A stretch of DNA of 64,000 nucleotides from Cherax quadricarinatus (taxonomy: Eukaryota > Arthropoda > Malacostraca > Decapoda > Parastacidae). Location: NCBI RefSeq assembly GCF_038502225.1, contig NC_091391.1, forward strand, positions 1,833,821 through 1,897,820, in the 5' to 3' direction. Positions 62,336 through 64,000 of this stretch are shown here, piece by piece. The notes beneath the pieces are model-generated. The model worked only from the letters and a program-made list of their open reading frames with translations, had not been told where the DNA came from and did not search any database. A program made the position numbers and the translations under genes. Each line of letters opens with the position of its first letter. Position 1 is the stretch's first letter.

Positions 62336-62489
62336 TTATTATTATTATAATCAAGGGGGAAGCGCTAAACCCGGAGGATTATACAGCACCTGGGGGGGAT
62401 GTGGAAGGCATTCAGGCTTAATTCGGGGAGCACAGATCCAATTCCCTGAATCAAGAGCCCCTCACCAACATCAAGGAACCTTCCTTGAG
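62336..62489 (-). mobile_element. SINE-C with 15-bp target duplication
   Basis: GGTGGTGACCCTACA occurs at 62321-62335 and 62490-62504. Insert: (TTA)n tail, AATCAAGGGGGAAGCGCTAA, GGAAGGCATTCAGGCTTAAT and CCTTCCTTGAG. Removing it rejoins the LINE frame HKGGDPTALNNY. Confidence 0.93.
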
Positions 62490-62518
62490 GGTGGTGACCC
62501 TACAGCCTTAAACAACTA

Positions 62519-64000
62519 CAGTGGACCCCCGCATAGCAATTTTAATCCGTGCAAGAGGGCTCATTGTTATGCGAAATGATCGGTATGCGAATGAATTTTC
62601 CCCATAAGAAATAATGGAAATCAAATTAATCCGTGCAAGACACCCAAAAGTATGAAAAAAAAAAAAATTTTACCACATGAAATGTTAATTTTAATACACA
62701 CAAACTGAAAAAGGCATGCACAATTACATGACACTTACTTTTAATGAAGATCTGGTGATGATTGATGGGATGGGAGGAGGAGAGAGAGAGTGTTAGTGTT
62801 TAGAAGAGGAATCCCCTTCCATTAAGACTTGAGGTGTCGAGTCCTTTTCTGGGGTTACTTCCCTTCTTCTTTTAATGCCACTAGGACCAGCTTCAGAGTC
62901 ACTGGACTTCTGTCGCACAACATATCTGTCCATAGATACCTGTACCTCTCGTTCCTTTATGACTTTCCTAAAGTGGTTCACAACATTGTCACTGTACAGG
63001 TTGCCAAAACGGCTTGCAGTAGCTGTGTCAGGGTGATTATCATCAAAAAAGGTTTGCACTTTATGCCACTTTGCACACATTTCCTTAATCTTAGAAGTAG
63101 ACAACTTCCTCAATTTCTCTCTCCCCTCCTCCAGAGCAGTTTCCTCAGGTCTGGCCTCTTGCTGTTGAAGATGATCAAGCAGCTCAGTGGATATTTCTTC
63201 ACTGTCCTCCTCCACCAGCTCTTCCACATCCTCCCCACTAACCTCCAACCCCAAGGACTTCCCCAATGCCACAATGGATTCCACAACTGGCATAGGATTC
63301 TCAGGGTTAGCCTGAAACCCTTCACAATCCCTTTTGTCTACACATTCTGGCCACAGTTTTTTCCAAGCAGAGTTCAAGGTCCTCTTAGTCACTTCCTCCC
63401 AAGCCTTACCTATAATGTTTACACAATTAAGGATGGTAAAATGATCTCTCCAAAACTCTCTTAGAGTCAGTTGAGTTTCTGAGGTCACTACAAAGCACCT
63501 TTCAAACATAGCTTTTGTGTACAGTTTCTTGAAGTTGGAAATAACCTGCTGGTCCATGGGCTGCAGGAGAGGAGTGGTATTAGGAGGCAAAAACTTCACC
63601 TTAATGAAGCTCATGTCCCCAGAAAGTCGCTCTGCCAAGTCTGAAGGATGACTAGGAGCATTGTCTAACACCAGGAGGCACTTAAGGTCTAATTTATTTT
63701 CAGTTAGGTAATTTTTCACAGTAGGGGCAAATGCATGGTGTAACCAGTCATAGAAAAAGTCCCTAGTGACCCATGTCTTACTGTTTGCCCTCCACAGCAC
63801 ACATAAATTAGCCTTGAGGATATTCTTTTCCCTGAACACTCTGGGAGTTTCAGAGTGATACACTAATAAAGGCTTCACTTTGCAATCACCACTAGCATTA
63901 GCACACATCAACAGAGTAAGCCTGTCTTTCATAGGCTTATGTCCTGGGAGTGCCTTTTCCTCCTGAGTAATGTAGGTCCTGCTTGGCATTTTCTTCCAAA
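62519..64000 (-). mobile_element. Tigger/pogo-type transposon, second copy, cut by window end
   Basis: Left inverted repeat CAGTGGACCCCCGCATAGCA preceded by TA at 62517-62518; internal CCCATAAGAAATAATGGAAA as in the 2868 copy. It is inserted in the LINE ORF. Confidence 0.92.
62793..64000 (-). CDS. Tigger transposase, C-terminal ~400 codons, open
   Basis: - strand frame from the window edge ([11 protein letters not shown]) to the stop at 62793. Shows [10 protein letters not shown] and LLQPMDQQV with the second and third catalytic Asp; the first lies just outside. It continues through TLNSAWKKLWPECV, where the copy at 3.7 kb has a stop, then an acidic region and [17 protein letters not shown] at the C-terminus. 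No lesion in the visible part, so it may be a potentially active copy; the N-terminus is not visible. Confidence 0.9.
   Translation of the reverse strand, partial: WKKMPSRTYITQEEKALPGHKPMKDRLTLLMCANASGDCKVKPLLVYHSETPRVFREKNILKANLCVLWRANSKTWVTRDFFYDWLHHAFAPTVKNYLTENKLDLKCLLVLDNAPSHPSDLAERLSGDMSFIKVKFLPPNTTPLLQPMDQQVISNFKKLYTKAMFERCFVVTSETQLTLREFWRDHFTILNCVNIIGKAWEEVTKRTLNSAWKKLWPECVDKRDCEGFQANPENPMPVVESIVALGKSLGLEVSGEDVEELVEEDSEEISTELLDHLQQQEARPEETALEEGREKLRKLSTSKIKEMCAKWHKVQTFFDDNHPDTATASRFGNLYSDNVVNHFRKVIKEREVQVSMDRYVVRQKSSDSEAGPSGIKRRREVTPEKDSTPQVLMEGDSSSKH

Larger units (their letters stand above)
60886..62518 (+). mobile_element. Jockey/CR1-type LINE, 5' half of ORF2, interrupted twice
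   Basis: Same family as 45500-48530. It is interrupted by a SINE at 62336 and, after GGDPTALNNY (62490-62518), by the Tigger element at 62519. The rest lies beyond the window, if present. Confidence 0.85.

Noticed and set aside
62829..63464. 211-codon + strand frame
   Set aside because: Shadow of the second Tigger transposase.

Overview
This is a 64 kb stretch of animal nuclear DNA: split genes with GT/AG introns, non-LTR retrotransposons, tRNA-derived SINEs, TA- and TTAA-flanked DNA transposons and many minisatellites. The repeat families and the two host genes point to a crustacean, most likely a decapod. That is my inference; no species-specific marker was checked.

Two host genes can be rebuilt exon by exon. 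On the + strand, five exons between 463 and 7851 encode the C-terminal 193 residues of methylthioribulose-1-phosphate dehydratase (MtnB/APIP), the zinc enzyme of the methionine salvage pathway; its first exon(s) lie before the window. On the - strand, seven coding exons between 57576 and 35339 join in frame into a complete 438-residue fukutin (FKTN), the Golgi ribitol-5-phosphate transferase of the dystroglycan glycan. The two genes converge. Inside the long FKTN intron 2, on the opposite strand, is an intronless 321-codon ORF (52540-53505) that I do not recognise. It has a basic middle, four near-identical 20-residue repeats and an acidic C-terminus. Two single-exon candidates (13032-13154 and 26618-26773) are weaker.

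Everything else is mobile or repetitive. There are two Tigger/pogo-type transposons (2868-5206 with one nonsense codon; 62519 to the window end, open as far as seen). There are RTE-type LINE copies in all states of truncation, a Jockey/CR1-type LINE in two copies (45.5-48.5 kb and 60.9-62.5 kb), other LINE ends, three SINE families, roughly 200-bp TA MITEs, piggyBac-like TTAA MITEs and foldback elements. Several are nested, so their order of arrival can be read.

The main theme is that most of the large tandem arrays appear to have grown from inside a mobile element. Three separate arrays share the same 57-bp period and all lie in the RTE 3' untranslated region. Two different segments of one SINE family gave arrays at 27, 44, 54, 58 and 59 kb. 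41-, 15- and 67-bp arrays sit inside DNA transposons, and 28- and 41-bp arrays match other dispersed repeats. The 57-bp array at 14-17 kb also contains a 12-unit (684-bp) higher-order duplication. Long apparent reading frames in these arrays are by-products of period length and base composition, not genes.
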